64,000 bases of DNA from contig JAUPSS010000002.1 of the NCBI GenBank assembly GCA_040285825.1, positions 1 to 64,000 on the forward strand, read 5' to 3'. Positions 50,556 through 62,293 of the stretch are shown here, one piece after another (the first letter of the stretch is position 1; each line of letters opens with the position of its first letter). The DNA is from Eukaryota sp. TZLM1-RC. Lineage: Eukaryota; Metamonada: BaSk clade. The notes below the pieces were generated by a model. It saw only the letters and a program-made list of their open reading frames with translations. It did not search any database and was not told where the DNA came from. The position numbers and the translations under genes are program-made.

Positions 50556-52586
50556 ATGTCCCGAGCTCGTTCTGGTTCTATTGTTAGTCCGTCAGAGAGT
50601 ACTATTGCCATTTTAGTAGCATCAACCTTTTCTCCCTATAGTCCACTTTCTGACGAATTTCATGAAGCTGTTCTACCCTGCGTCAACACAAATGTCATTG
50701 AATATTCGTTAGAAGCATTAGAGAATGCAAAAGTTGACGAGATTGTTGTCATTTGTGCTGGACCTTATGCTATCGATCTACAACATTACTTGCTAGAAAA
50801 GGGACATCTCAAGCGATCCTCACCAAAAATCTCAACTTTAGTCCGATCGTCTGGTCTTTTCACCATTGTAGATGCCTTACAGCAAGTTGATGAATCCCTC
50901 CAAATCAACAGTACAGTACTTCTCATGGACGGTTGTGTCATCACCAATGCTCAACTTGATAAGCTGATATCCCATCATCGAGAAACTAAAAAGCGCACCC
51001 CTTCTTTGGGTGCGACTGTCTGCTTTGCTCCCGCCCCTGCTGACGTTGCAACACGTGGTATTATGAACCAGTACGTACCTGTTATTGACAATTCCAATCA
51101 TTTAGTTTCGTTTGTTTCTCCATCTATCTCTGTTGATTCTGAAGGGAAGACTACCAAAAATCTTTCACTTCAACGTAGAGTGCTTAGCAATAACAGATCT
51201 GCCATCATCAGGAGTGACTTGGTTTACACTGGAGTATCTGTGATTACCCCAGAATTCATAAGCTCTGCATTTGAATTTATTGATGCCCGAGACTTTGCTT
51301 CTCTGGTCAGCTCTTTTATCGCTCAGTCTTATTTACTCGGAATGACAATAGCCACAAGAGAAATGAAACGCTCTTCATTTTATAGAATAGATTCACTTCC
51401 CAGCTTTCTTTCTTGTGTTAAATCAATGTGTAAGAGGTGGCTTTTCCCAGTTTCTCCAGAAACGGAAATTGATAATAAGTCTTTTGTTTTGGAACCTAGG
51501 GGTTGTTATAGGTCTGAAAACGTCAGAATTGCCAGGTCATCTTCTGTTGGCCGTTGGTCTGTGATAGATGATGATGTGGTAGTCGAGAATGAGACTAGAA
51601 TTTTGTCCTCTGTTGTTAAGCAAAGTTGTAAAATTGGCAAATCTAGTATCATTTCACACAGTTTTGTTTGTGAGAATGTCGCTATTGGGTCCAATGTAGA
51701 GGTTATAAACTCTCTGATAGGGTCACAATCAATCATTTCTGATGGTGTTGTAATTGGAAACTATTGTACCATTTCGCCCAATGTTGTATTACCGAAAGGT
51801 TTGGCTCTTGAGGCTGGGACGGTCGTTACGTTGATGGAGTCTGAAGATGCGTTTGATACACTGAATGTTGAGCATCCTCACACTGGGGAGATTATTACAA
51901 TCAATTTGATTAAATCCAAAGTCAATGAAATTCTGGAGAAGGGCTCAAAATTATACAATATTGACCTACCACACAGACCATTACCATTCCGATCCGACTG
52001 TGCAACAGATTTGATTGGGTTTTCTGACCCTTTTGTAAGAGAGATCTACAGCTTAATTCAAGGTGCTAGGTATGATGATTCTCACTTGGAAAATGTTGTT
52101 TTGGAAGTTCACTCAATGCGATGTGCTCATGCAAAGACACCTCAGGAGTGTGTTACTGTATTGTTGTTTGTGATAATTGAGCTTTGTTTGTTGTCAAATA
52201 TTCCAAATTTTCGGGAATTTGTTGATGTTAGCCCTGAAGAAGATCAAATAGAAGAGGTTATAAGTGAAATAGATGAGTTAATTGAAAGATTTGACACTGT
52301 TATTACTCAATTTATGGGCTCTACAAATTCTGAAATTTTAAATGCTGAACTCAATTTGATTGAAGGTTTGATTGATTTTGCCGATCAATATTTTATAGTT
52401 ACTTTAATCTTCCAAAGACTTTTACATTTGCTTTACAACAATGATGTTTTATCTGAAGAAAGTATCACTACTTGGTACAATGATGCTGTTGATAGCGGAG
52501 ATGAATTAGATTTGAAGTTTGCCAAGTTTTGTGAACCATTTATTGATTGGTTAAAGACTGCTGAGGAAGAATCTGAAAGTGATTAA
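50556..52586 (+). CDS. EIF2B5: Translation initiation factor eIF2B subunit epsilon
   Basis: About 676 residues from the ATG at 50556 (MSRARSGSIV). The N-terminal nucleotidyltransferase-like domain has ILVASTFSPYSPL, EYSLEALENAKVDEIVVI and VLLMDGCVITNAQLDKL. A left-handed beta-helix at about 320-430 shows hexapeptide repeats (VGRWSVIDDDVVVENETRI, CKIGKSSIISHSF, GSNVEVINSLIGS). The C-terminal W2/HEAT domain ends in WYNDAVDSGDELDLKFAKF and IDWLKTAEEESESD, very close to the family end. This is the catalytic subunit that exchanges GDP for GTP on eIF2. Length is near the family norm (about 720), no introns, reading frame intact. Confidence 0.95.
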   Translation: MSRARSGSIVSPSESTIAILVASTFSPYSPLSDEFHEAVLPCVNTNVIEYSLEALENAKVDEIVVICAGPYAIDLQHYLLEKGHLKRSSPKISTLVRSSGLFTIVDALQQVDESLQINSTVLLMDGCVITNAQLDKLISHHRETKKRTPSLGATVCFAPAPADVATRGIMNQYVPVIDNSNHLVSFVSPSISVDSEGKTTKNLSLQRRVLSNNRSAIIRSDLVYTGVSVITPEFISSAFEFIDARDFASLVSSFIAQSYLLGMTIATREMKRSSFYRIDSLPSFLSCVKSMCKRWLFPVSPETEIDNKSFVLEPRGCYRSENVRIARSSSVGRWSVIDDDVVVENETRILSSVVKQSCKIGKSSIISHSFVCENVAIGSNVEVINSLIGSQSIISDGVVIGNYCTISPNVVLPKGLALEAGTVVTLMESEDAFDTLNVEHPHTGEIITINLIKSKVNEILEKGSKLYNIDLPHRPLPFRSDCATDLIGFSDPFVREIYSLIQGARYDDSHLENVVLEVHSMRCAHAKTPQECVTVLLFVIIELCLLSNIPNFREFVDVSPEEDQIEEVISEIDELIERFDTVITQFMGSTNSEILNAELNLIEGLIDFADQYFIVTLIFQRLLHLLYNNDVLSEESITTWYNDAVDSGDELDLKFAKFCEPFIDWLKTAEEESESD

Positions 52587-52734
52587 TCAACACTTATAAA
52601 ATTGTTTTTTCTTTTTATTTAAAGTTAATATTGAATTATTAAATTAAATCATAATTTCATGAACAAAGCACGCAACAACAAAAATTGAAAATCCAGTAAG
52701 TAAAAAACTAATATTACAATAAAAAATAGCATAT

Positions 52735-53094
52735 TCAATCTTTTCTGAGAATAAAATCCTCTAGATTGACACCATTGGGACAATAGTTTCCAAAAGGTAA
52801 CGGATCGTTTCTCTCCCTCTTCTTCCGAGACATATAGTAGTATTGTAGCTGAGTAATGTGGGTGAACATTTTATCAGCCTCCCTACTGATGTAAGGTCTA
52901 ATGGAAGACCTGCAGCAATCCAAAAAACGATGGACATTCCAAATGTCTACCGTTGTGTTATCAGCGAGATCAGTGTCTGGAAAAGCATGCATACTTGGAT
53001 CAAAAGGGTCCAACTTTGTGACATCAGAAAAAAGAGTGGTTGTGTCAGGAACAACAACAACACTGCATTTGCTGTTGTTGTCTCCAGACGTCAT
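52735..53094 (-). CDS. Small hypothetical protein, 119 residues
   Basis: Open frame from ATG at 53094 to TAA. The N-terminal half is acidic with many Asp (FSDVTKLDPFDPSMHAFPDT). The C-terminal half is helical and basic (HRFLDCCRSSIRPYISREAD, then YYYMSRKKRERNDPLPF). I do not recognise it. The R-S-S-I-R-P-Y-I-S-R-E-A stretch loosely recalls the helical lid of MCM proteins, but that is too weak to name it. It ends convergently 148 bp from eIF2B-epsilon, and the frame is clean, which favours a real gene. Confidence 0.5.
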   Translation of the reverse strand: MTSGDNNSKCSVVVVPDTTTLFSDVTKLDPFDPSMHAFPDTDLADNTTVDIWNVHRFLDCCRSSIRPYISREADKMFTHITQLQYYYMSRKKRERNDPLPFGNYCPNGVNLEDFILRKD

Positions 53095-53194
53095 TAAGGA
53101 AAAAGGGAATGAAAGAAAAGGATGAAAAAAAGCTTATCTGAAAGAATGAATAGCATGAAATTCCAAAATTGAAGAAACTGCTGAAGATTTTTTT

Positions 53195-55465
53195 ATTTAT
53201 TGAATTTGCACACTTAATTAAATTAACTCATAACTAATGGGACGACTATCATTGAACCAAGATTTCCTCTACAAAATCTTGATCTGCTTGCTGTCTAGCT
53301 AAAGCTTCTCTTATTCGATTGAAAAACCGAGGTAATTCATTAATAATGGCAAATTGAATCCGTGAACGCCATAAAAAAATATCAAATCTTTTCATGGTTT
53401 TTTCTTGCACCATTTTTTGGAAGTCATTCAAAAAAGTTTCTGCTTCATCTGATAATCTTCCATTTATCGAAAATGGGAAAGCAATAAAAACCAGCTGTGT
53501 ATTTCTATCGGCATTAGCCTCTTCAATATCTTTATCATATTTTCTATGTTTCTCTTTTGCTTTAAAATCAAGAGCAGTCACAGGATTAAGTTTTCTTCTG
53601 TGAACCAAAGTATCATTTGCAACATTACATGAGACAAAGTCAACAATAGCTTCAGAATTATCAATCCAATCACAGTATACATCACCTCTATCATCAGAAC
53701 TAAAATTATTCAGAGAAAGTGTTTCCTTCAGCAGGGGCTCTTTGATACATGATATTCTTGCAGTTTGTGCCATATAGAAAACAGTGTCTCTAACAGCATC
53801 ATGTAATGAAGAACGATAAGTTATCAATTTAGAGCAATTTAGAGCATGGCGCAAAATGAGTTGAGGTGAATTCGAACAAATACATTTTTCTTTTGATAAT
53901 AATTGATTAACGGGGATATTCAAATATAATCTCATTTTTGTTACAAATGCTTCATTAGTGGCACACAATCCTAATCTTCGTGGTACAATGGTTACAAAAA
54001 GTGAAGAATCTGATGACTTGCTTTCACAAACAACCTTTTCCAATAACAATGAGTGATGATCTTGATTTAAAACAGCCGAGCTGCATATATCATTATAAAG
54101 ATCATTTTCATACATTCCAGTCAATCGTTTCTGTAATGTTCGAAGAGTGTACTTCAAATTTAAAACATTCTTTTCTGGAATATTGCCATTGAATGATTGG
54201 GGAAAGCATCGACCCCAATTTTCTGCATTAATTTTTGAAATTTCTTCATTTTAGCAAAAACAGTGGAACTTTGCGTTGCCATCAATAAATCTTCCCAATC
54301 TGCAAGTCTTTCGGAAAACTCAAAGATTGCATTTCTGCATCCACCAACAAAAGCACACGAGGTAAGAATAGAAGCCTTCGTCCAACCTAATCCGCCATAA
54401 TGTGGACTAAGATAAGCATGGTTTGGAATTTGGAACGTTTTACATCCCAGTAATTGTGACAATACTTTTGCACGTAATTCATTAAACTTCTGAGCCAAAG
54501 GTCTAGTGACAAGAGTATTTGTAGATCGAAATATATGATTAAAATTGGAACTAAAACACAGTCTTATAATGGTAAATTTGATGTGTTTTTGTATATCTAA
54601 ATTCATCATTCGGTCAATTTTGTCAGAAATTGAGTTCAACTTTTCAAACAATTTTTTGGTAATTTCATCATTATTTCCTAAAAACGAACCCAAATGACGA
54701 ATAGCATCAATTGAATATAATTTGGCTTGAATTTCAATACCATCAACTATTGTGGAAACTGGAGAATTCAATAACAAAACACATTTAAGTAAATTAAGTC
54801 GGAGACCAATTTTGGTAAATAATTCTTTAAAACACACAGTTGCTTGTTTCACAATATTTAAATCACCAATAAGCACAACATCATTCATATATGCAATCAT
54901 TTTTAGTGAAGGAAACATCTCTTGAATTTGCAATAAAATAGGATGAATGGCCAAACAAAAGAAAAGAGGTTCCAGCGGATCTCCTTGCTTTACACCACTT
55001 GATGAACTCAAAATGCAATTACCAAAATGTAAATTAGAATATGTACTATATGTTAATTGAAAATACGGCATTAATTCAGGCATATATTGCAATAAAGCAC
55101 CATGGATACTGCGACGACTGGGTGAATTGAATGCATTACTAAAATCCATTGACATACAAACATTGGATTCATTTTGGCGAAATAATACATCAGTAGCAAA
55201 TATCGCTGAAGAGACTCCATCAGTGGTATTAATTCCATATTGAAAGGGTAATAAAATCTTTTTTGCTTTCTCATTGAACCTGCTCAAGCAACACGCACAA
55301 AAAATATTTTGTAAGCTCTCAGAGACTGCAATAGGTCGAACATCCATTTTTGAATTTTTGACAAGTGCAGTCAAACGAGAACTTCTTAATTCTTCTGGAT
55401 ATCTGAGTTGACCAGTCAATATTTTGTTGAAAAATTTGGTTAATAAACCAAGACAATCCTCTGAA
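53195..55465 (-). mobile_element. LINE family B, long copy (B2)
   Basis: Minus-strand element with reverse transcriptase (55419-54160: DVRPIAVSESLQ, FSNAFNSPSRRS, SSGVKQGDPLEPLFF) and knuckle plus endonuclease (54157-53249: CICSNSPQLILRHALNC, DRGDVYCDWIDNSEAIVDF, KEKHRKYDKD). A frameshift near 54230 separates them. The RT active site reads AYMNDVVLIG, so the first Asp of YMDD is replaced by Asn, which should abolish polymerase activity. It is 5'-truncated in the RT N-terminal region at about 55465. The 3' end resembles that of the other family B copies. Confidence 0.88.
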
Positions 55466-55504
55466 GAGTTGAATTAATATATTTAAAAAAGAATTGATTT
55501 TGTT

Positions 55505-56515
55505 AAACTTCCACACTTAACAAAATAAACTCATAACTAATGGGGCGAAATTCATTGAACCAAGATTTCCTCTACAAAATCTTGATATGCTTGCTGTCTC
55601 GCTAAACCTTCTCTAATTTAATTGAAATACAAAGGCAATCTATTGATTATGGCAAATAGAATTCGGGAGCGCCCTAACACGATGTCAAATCTTTTCATTG
55701 TTTTTTCCTGAACCATTTTTTTGAAAATCATTCAAAAAAGTTCCTGCTTCTACTGATAGTTTTCCGTTTATCGAAAATGGGAAAGCAATAAAAACAAGTG
55801 GTTTATTTCTATCAGCATTAGCTTCTTCGATATCTTTGTCATATTTTTTATGTTTCTCTTTGGCTTAAAATTCAAGAGCATCTACAGGATTAAGTTTTCT
55901 TCTTTGAACCAAAGTGTCATTTGCAACATTACAGAAGACAAAGTCAACAACAGCTTCAGAGTTCTCAATCCAATCACAGTATATATCACCTCTATCATCA
56001 GAACCGAAATTATTCAATGACAGTGTTTCTTTCAGCAGAGGCTCTTTAATACACGAGATTCCTGCAGTTTGTGCCGTATTGAAAACAGTGTCTCTAACAG
56101 CATCATGTAATGAAGAACGATAAGTTATCAATTTCGAACAATTCAGAGCATGACGCAAGGTGAGATGTGGTGAATTCGAACAAATACATATTTTTTTGTT
56201 AACAATAGATTAATGGGAATTGATTGTAAAAAGAAGAACTAACAGAAATATTAACAGATTGTTTTGGCAAAATAGAATTGTGTTTTCTATTGTTAAGGGG
56301 ATGTTGAAGATGGTTTCTGATGCTTTGCTTTCTCTTGGATCTCACTATGAGACAGTTGCCTCTAGTTGTTTTGTTTTGGGATAGATGGATTATTTAGATG
56401 TTGATTTTTAAGTCTTTTAATAAGTAAATATTATTAAAAAAAGATCAATGTCAGCATTCAAATATAATTCCATTTTTGTTACAAACGCATCAAATGGAAT
56501 TTAAATTAAAAAACC
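55505..56515 (-). mobile_element. LINE family B copy (B3), truncated and interrupted
   Basis: A second minus-strand family B element lies directly behind B2 in head-to-tail order. It contains the endonuclease part (NCSKLITYRSSLHDAVRD, DDRGDIYCDWIENSEAV) with stops. Its upstream continuation (CATTCAAATATAATTCCATT) reappears at about 56454, after an inserted family A fragment at about 56220-56440. Confidence 0.8.
56220..56440 (+). mobile_element. LINE family A tail inserted into B3 (A5)
   Basis: Plus-strand sequence of the family A 3' end (AGATTGTTTTGGCAAAATAG, GTTTCTGATGCTTTGCTTTC), opposite in orientation to the surrounding family B sequence. It ends in an A-rich tail near 56435. Direct repeats at the borders are diverged, so the limits are approximate. 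Confidence 0.7.
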
Positions 56516-56992
56516 TAAATGATTTACAATTTTAAAAAGGAAATTCGGGAATTGGGAAAACAAAAAAAAGTGTGCAAATATGACTATTGAATTGAACCTT
56601 TTTATAGACCTTTATTTATCATTGTTGAACAAAACTATCTTTTATCAACATCAATGACATTTATAATAACATTCTGCATATGTTCTCACTAGAAAAAGTT
56701 TTTGAATTACCAATCATTATGACATCCAACGTGAGTTGAAATTAGCAGGGTTATGTAAGCGACATGTTGGATAATGCATTGTTGAAAGAAGTCATCTTCT
56801 ATCCCGATTCTTTGTTCCGAAACATGTTCTAATTATTTCGTTTGAACTTAATTTGAGCAAAAAGAGGCCATATAGGACAAGTTATAGAAACTGGTAGATT
56901 GATTTATGCTGTGTTTAGCTTTCTGCTAGCTTTAAACTTTTGTAGTTGCACAATTTACAACCATAATGAAAATCAATTTACAATACAAATAT
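56516..56992. other. Spacer, nothing recognised
   Basis: A/T-rich sequence downstream of the DRC5-like gene without a credible frame. Confidence 0.45.
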
Positions 56993-58177
56993 TTAAACAT
57001 AATGGGTTTCAAATCCACAACCACGCAGATCGAATTTTGTTTTGACTTCCTTCTGTAGTTTTCTGCTTCTAAGTAAGCCCAAGTCGCTTGCCTTAAAATC
57101 ATTGTTACTTAGATCTAATACCTCAAGGGGTTCCAACTGGTGACTCTCCATGATAGACGTCAAAAACTCGAAACTTTTCCCACAAAGTCTATTGCTTGAA
57201 AGAGAAAGAAAAGTAAGGCTATTTGATTGAGTTGATGCTGCCAAAATATAGATGGCCCCTTTATCTGAAATTTGATTTAGTAACAAATTTAAATTCTTGA
57301 GAACTTTTGAGTTGATGATAAGTTGTGCTATTTGTTTCGAATAGTGATCATTTATGAAGTTATTCGAGAAATCAATCGATTCTAAGGATAAAAAAGGATT
57401 AATTGAGTGCAGAAAAATAGGACAGTTAGGAGTCAAGATTTTTCCCAGTTTATTATGAGCTAGTGAAACGTGGCGCAATGCTGGCAGTGACTGGAAAGAA
57501 GGCAATAAATGCAACAACAACTGATCACTAATCGAAGAATCTGAAATTTCAAAGGAAACTAAAAGTGAAAGTTTAGAGAGTCCAAAACCAAGTGATCTGC
57601 AAACCTCATCAGTCAATGAAATTCCAGAGGCTTTTGAGCCGGGATCAATATCCAACAGAAAATCTGAGCGTATATAGTAAGAAGAAAGACAAAGTCGCAA
57701 ATCTTCTAAATTTGGTAAATAATTTAAAAGTTGATCAACAGAAAGTTCCCTACTTCCTATTTGAGATAAGGAAAGCTTACGAACGAAAGTTCCAGCGTAT
57801 TTCATGGTGGAAAGGAGTTCTGAGAATTGAGGTATCACAAGGTCGCGGTCAAAAAAACTGGGACTAGGTCTTTGATCATCACTGATGGCATTCTCTAATA
57901 AGTAGGTCAGTTGATGCTCTATATAGTACCTCTTCGAATTAGTCTTTGGTGCTCCAATAACAACATTCATCGGTAATTTGGAATTAACCAGCTTCTTCTG
58001 CCAATATAACTGATTCTCTATTTGTACAGCATATGAGAGTGGAATATCTTCTTCCAAGACATCAAAAACTAAATCTTGAAGTTCCGAAGAGAGTAAAGTA
58101 TTGATTTCTGGTATGAAATCAAGTATATTGTAGACTATGAAATTGAGAGCAAGGTCTTCAAGAGTGGGAGGAATCAT
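56993..58177 (-). CDS. Leucine-rich-repeat protein, DRC5/TCTE1-like
   Basis: 394 residues from ATG (MIPPTLEDLALNF). The N-terminal 100 residues fit the DRC5/TCTE1 pre-LRR region: VFDVLEEDIPLSYAVQIENQ with LYWQKKL, then KRYYIEHQLTYLLE. Then follow RNase-inhibitor-type leucine-rich repeats (LPNLEDLRLCLSSYYI, LPALRHVSLAHNKLG, LESIDFSNNFINDH, LTFLSLSSNRLCG, LEVLDLSNNDFKASDL). In flagellates DRC5 is a subunit of the nexin-dynein regulatory complex that links outer doublets. The N-terminal match raises this above a generic LRR protein. It could still be another axonemal LRR protein. Frame intact, no introns. Confidence 0.7.
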   Translation of the reverse strand: MIPPTLEDLALNFIVYNILDFIPEINTLLSSELQDLVFDVLEEDIPLSYAVQIENQLYWQKKLVNSKLPMNVVIGAPKTNSKRYYIEHQLTYLLENAISDDQRPSPSFFDRDLVIPQFSELLSTMKYAGTFVRKLSLSQIGSRELSVDQLLNYLPNLEDLRLCLSSYYIRSDFLLDIDPGSKASGISLTDEVCRSLGFGLSKLSLLVSFEISDSSISDQLLLHLLPSFQSLPALRHVSLAHNKLGKILTPNCPIFLHSINPFLSLESIDFSNNFINDHYSKQIAQLIINSKVLKNLNLLLNQISDKGAIYILAASTQSNSLTFLSLSSNRLCGKSFEFLTSIMESHQLEPLEVLDLSNNDFKASDLGLLRSRKLQKEVKTKFDLRGCGFETHYV

Positions 58178-59077
58178 GAAAAGGGAGGTCCAATGGTGTT
58201 AAAAAGAATATCAAAGCATTCGATTCACCATCTACAAAAATTCTGTCCTTCCTCTCCCTGCTCTCACATCATCAACTATTTTCTTGAAGTTCTTACATGC
58301 CATGCAATTCATGTTGCAAAAATTTGTGATAAAGATTACTAAATTTATAATACTTGTTCACGAAAACTTGGTTGTTGTACTGGAAGAAATGTGGCCAAAA
58401 AAATATTTGTTCTTCTGTCGATAAAATTCGAATAACAGGTGGGATGTTTATTTTTTGTTTTTCAGTAATTCTATTTTCTTCAATTGTGCTGGTGATAATA
58501 GCATATAAATTTTGAATATTAATCCCAAAAAGTAAAAAATATTTTTTCACAAGTAGAATATTTTTGGACTATTTAAGAAATTCAGGTTGGTTTTTGAATT
58601 TCTTCAAATTGGTTCTTCACTTTGAATGAATTGTTCAACATGACCCACGTATTAATTTGAAATAATTTCTGTAACAATTAATTTTCGTTTACTTGGTCTT
58701 GTTTATCATACAATGTGCAATTAATCAATTAATATTAATTAATTGGAGATCCAGTTGCAAGGTTAAGAGAAGTGGAAATGTCTCATTTTCCAAATTAAAA
58801 TAAGATACAGATTCCAATTCTTCCCTCTTGGATGTGTTCTGAAACTTTTACCAGAATATCGGCTGAAACAGTGGCTGTTCATCAACATTTCTGAAAAATC
58901 AATTCTTCTATGAACAAGGAAAAATGCTTAATTTTTTGACGGTATATTCTACAAAATTGTTCAAATTTGATCCTTTCCTCCCACATGGCTTATAAGTTTG
59001 ATCGTGGTGAACATTGTTGCAAAAATTTCTCATTTGTTAGCCTGGTATAATTCAATATGATGGATTTCATAATTTAG
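58178..59077. other. Spacer upstream of the DRC5-like gene
   Basis: A minus-strand frame of 85 codons (58293-58550) has no recognisable motif and a composition expected by chance in A/T-rich DNA. Otherwise nothing. Confidence 0.4.
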
Positions 59078-59090
59078 TTTATATTAGTTT

Positions 59091-62000
59091 ATGTTAGTGT
59101 TATGGATCAAAATTTTTACGGCACATACTGGGAAAATTATCCATTGATGCCATCAGAAGTTTTTTCGGTTATCAAAAAGAGACCTCGTGGTAAGTCTGCC
59201 GGACTTTCTGGTATTACTATTGATCATGTAAAAGCCGCGATTATTTCTTCAGAAGATTGCCTTGTAAATGTGTCTTGTAAATGTGGTAAACCTCTTTTGT
59301 TTACTCATCTTTTGAACTGTAAACATTTCATTACGTTTAGAAGCAAAGTGCATAATAACGTCAGGGACCAAATTTATGTAATGTGCAAATCATATCGTGT
59401 AGATTCCTTTTTAGAACCGCTGTTATCAAAATTAATTCTTGATGATCCCAATATTGATAGTACGCGTTACAACAGAGCTTCTATGGGTCTGACTAGAGGT
59501 GATCTAGTTGTTCCTGGTTTAAATGGTAGTTTTACTATTTTGGACGCCATGTCTATTGACCCTTGTAATTCCTCTAACGAACATTTCATCAACTCGGATG
59601 TAAATAATCCTCTTCTTGCAGGCGAAAAATATAAAATTGCTAAATATGCGAAACCCATTTCCTCGGTTAATGAAAATTCTCATGCCCAATATAATTTATG
59701 TCCATTTGTTTTTTCTTTGCTTGGATCTCTAGGTAAGGCTGCTATGGCTTTCCTTGAGGATTTTGTTGTAGTTGTAAAGGAAAGAACTGGAAGAATTTTC
59801 AATCGTGTTTACTGGCAAAACAGGATTGTATTTTCTATTTTTAAGGGAATGGTATAACTAATATCTTATTCAATATCTTCTTTTGGGAAATTTTCTGAAT
59901 CTTTGGCGATTAATTGTTTTGATGTAGGGGAGGCAGGTTTTGAGGATGTGGAGTTTTAATTGTGTATTTCATATTTGTTGTTGAATAAAAATAAATAATA
60001 AAAAAAAAGTGTTAAAAAAAAAGATTGCCTTGGTTTATTGACCAAATTTTTCAACCAAATATTATCTGGTCAACGCAAGTACCCAGAAGAATTAAGAAGT
60101 TCTCGTTTGACTGCACTTGTCAAAAATTCAAAAATGGATGTTCGTCCTATTGCAGTCTCTGAGAGCTTACATAATATTTTTTCTGCATGTTGCTTAAGCA
60201 GGTTCAATGAAAAAACTAAAAAGATTTTATTACCCTTTCAATATGGTATAAATACTACAGATGGAGTCTCTTCAGCGATTTTTGCTACTGATGTCTTATT
60301 TCGTCAAAATGAATCCAATGTTTGCATGTCATTGGATTTTAGTAATGCTTTCAATTCGCTAAGTCGTCTCAGTATCCATGGTGCTCTATTGCAATATATG
60401 CCAGAATTAATACCATATTTTCAATCAACATATTGCACATATTCTAATTTACATTTTGGTAACAACATTTTGATTTCATCAAGTGGCGTAAAGCAAGGAG
60501 ATCCGTTAGGACCTCTTTTGTTTTGTTTGGCCATTCATCCTATTCTACTGCAAATTCAAGAGATGTTTCCTTCACTAAAAATGATTGCATATATGGATGA
60601 TGTTGTGCTTATTGGTGAATTAAATATTGTGAAAAAGCAACTGTATGTTTTAAAGAATTATTTACCAAAATTGGTCTCCGACTTAATTTACTTAAATGTG
60701 TTTTGTTATCGAATTCTCCAGTTTCCACAATAATTGATGATATTGAAATTCAAGCCAAATTATATTCAATTGATGCTATTCGTCATTTGGGTTCGTTTTT
60801 AGGAAATAATGATGAAATTACCAAAAAATTGTTTGAAAAGTTGAACTCAATTTCTGACAAAATTGACCGAATGATGAATTTAGATATAAAAACACATCAA
60901 ATTTACCATTATAAGACTGTGTTTTAGTTCCAATTTTAATCATATATTTCGATCTACAAATCCTCTCGTCACTAGACCTTTGGCTCAAAAAGTTTAATGA
61001 GTTACGTGCAAAAGTTCTGTCTCAATTACTGGGATGTAAAATGTTTCAAATTCCAGATCATGCTTACCTTAGTCCACAATATGGTGGTTTAGGGTGGACG
61101 AAGGCTTCTATTCTTACCTCGTGTGCTTTTGTTGGTGGATGCAGAAATGCAATCTTTGAGTTCTCCGAAAGATTTGCAGATTGGGAAGATTTATTGATGA
61201 CAACGCAAAGTTCCACTGTTTTTGCATTAAATGAAGAAATTTCAAGAATTGATGTAGAAAAATGGGGTCGATGTTTTCCCCAATCATTCAATGGCAATAT
61301 TCCAGAAAAAAATGTTTTAAATTTGAAGTACACTCTTCGAACATTACAGAAAAGATTGACTGGAATGTATGAAAAAGATCTTTATAATAATATTTGCAGC
61401 TCGGCTGTTTTAAATCAAGATCTTCACTCATTGTTATTGGAAAAGGGTGTTTGTGAAAACAAGGTGTCAGATTCTTCACTTTTTGTAACCATTGTACCAC
61501 GAAGATTTGGATTGTGTGCTACTAATGAAGCATTTGTAACAAAAATGAGATTATATTTGAACATCCCCATTAACCAATTATTATCAAAAGAAAAATGTAT
61601 TTGTTCGAATTCACCTCAACTCACTTTGCGCCATGCTCTAAATTGCTCTAAATTGATAACTTATCGTTCTTCATTACATGATGCTGTTAGAGACACTGTT
61701 TTCAATATGGCACAAACTGCAAGGATATCGTGTATCAAAGAGCCCCTGCTGAAAGAAACACTTTCTTTGAATAATTTTGGTTCTGATGATAGAGGTGATG
61801 TATACTGTGATTGGATTGATAATTCTGAAGCTATTGTTGACTTTGTCTCATGTAATGTTGCAAACGATACTTTGGTTCACAGAAGAAAACTTAATCCTGT
61901 GGCTGCTCTGGATTTTAAAGCAAAAGAAAAACATAGAAAATATGATAAAGAAATTGAAGATGCAAATATCGATAGAAATACACAGCTGGTTTTTATTGCT

Positions 62001-62293
62001 TTTCCATTTTCGATAAATGGAAGATTATCAGTTGAAGCAGAAACTTTTTTTGGATGACTTCCAAAAAAATGGTGAAAGAAAAAACAATGAAAAGATTTGA
62101 TATTTTTTTATGGCGTTCACGGATTCAATTTGCCATTATTAATAGATTACCGCGGTTTTTCAATCGAATTAGAGAAGCTTTAGCTAGACAGCAAGCAAAT
62201 CAAGATTTTGTAGAGGAAATCTTGGTTTAATGATAGTCGTCCCATTAGTTATGATTTAATTTAATCAAGTGTGCAAATTCAATAAATTAATTT
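59091..62293 (+). mobile_element. LINE family B copy (B1), host of a nested LINE
   Basis: Plus-strand element bounded by the 13-bp duplication TTTATATTAGTTT at 59078-59090 and 62294-62306. It starts in the RT N-terminal part (KKRPRGKSAGLSGITIDHVK), is interrupted by a family C insertion (59265-60020), then continues with RT (60038-60733, AYMDDVVLIG intact), the post-RT region and the knuckle/endonuclease (61041-62057). Frameshifts near 60715 and 62050 and a stop near 60927 disable it. It is 5'-truncated. Confidence 0.92.
59265..60020 (+). mobile_element. LINE family C insertion nested in B1 (C1)
   Basis: 756 bp, flanked by the 12-bp duplication AAGATTGCCTTG at 59253-59264 and 60021-60032, and ending in an A-rich tail. 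It carries the knuckle (SCKCGKPLLFTHLLNCKHF), the endonuclease core (LTRGDLVVPGLNGSFTILDA, MSIDPCN) and the tail (VYWQNRIVFSIFKG), with a TAA at 59855. By chance it is in phase with the broken RT frame, giving a chimeric frame 59102-59857. The same host position is uninterrupted in B2. Confidence 0.93.

Noticed and set aside
52735-53094. MCM-type replication protein
   Set aside because: Only a short stretch (SSIRPYISREAD) recalls the MCM lid; no Walker or arginine-finger motif is present and the protein is too short.
58293-58550. 85-codon minus-strand frame upstream of the DRC5-like gene
   Set aside because: No motif, and residue composition is what A/T-rich DNA gives by chance.
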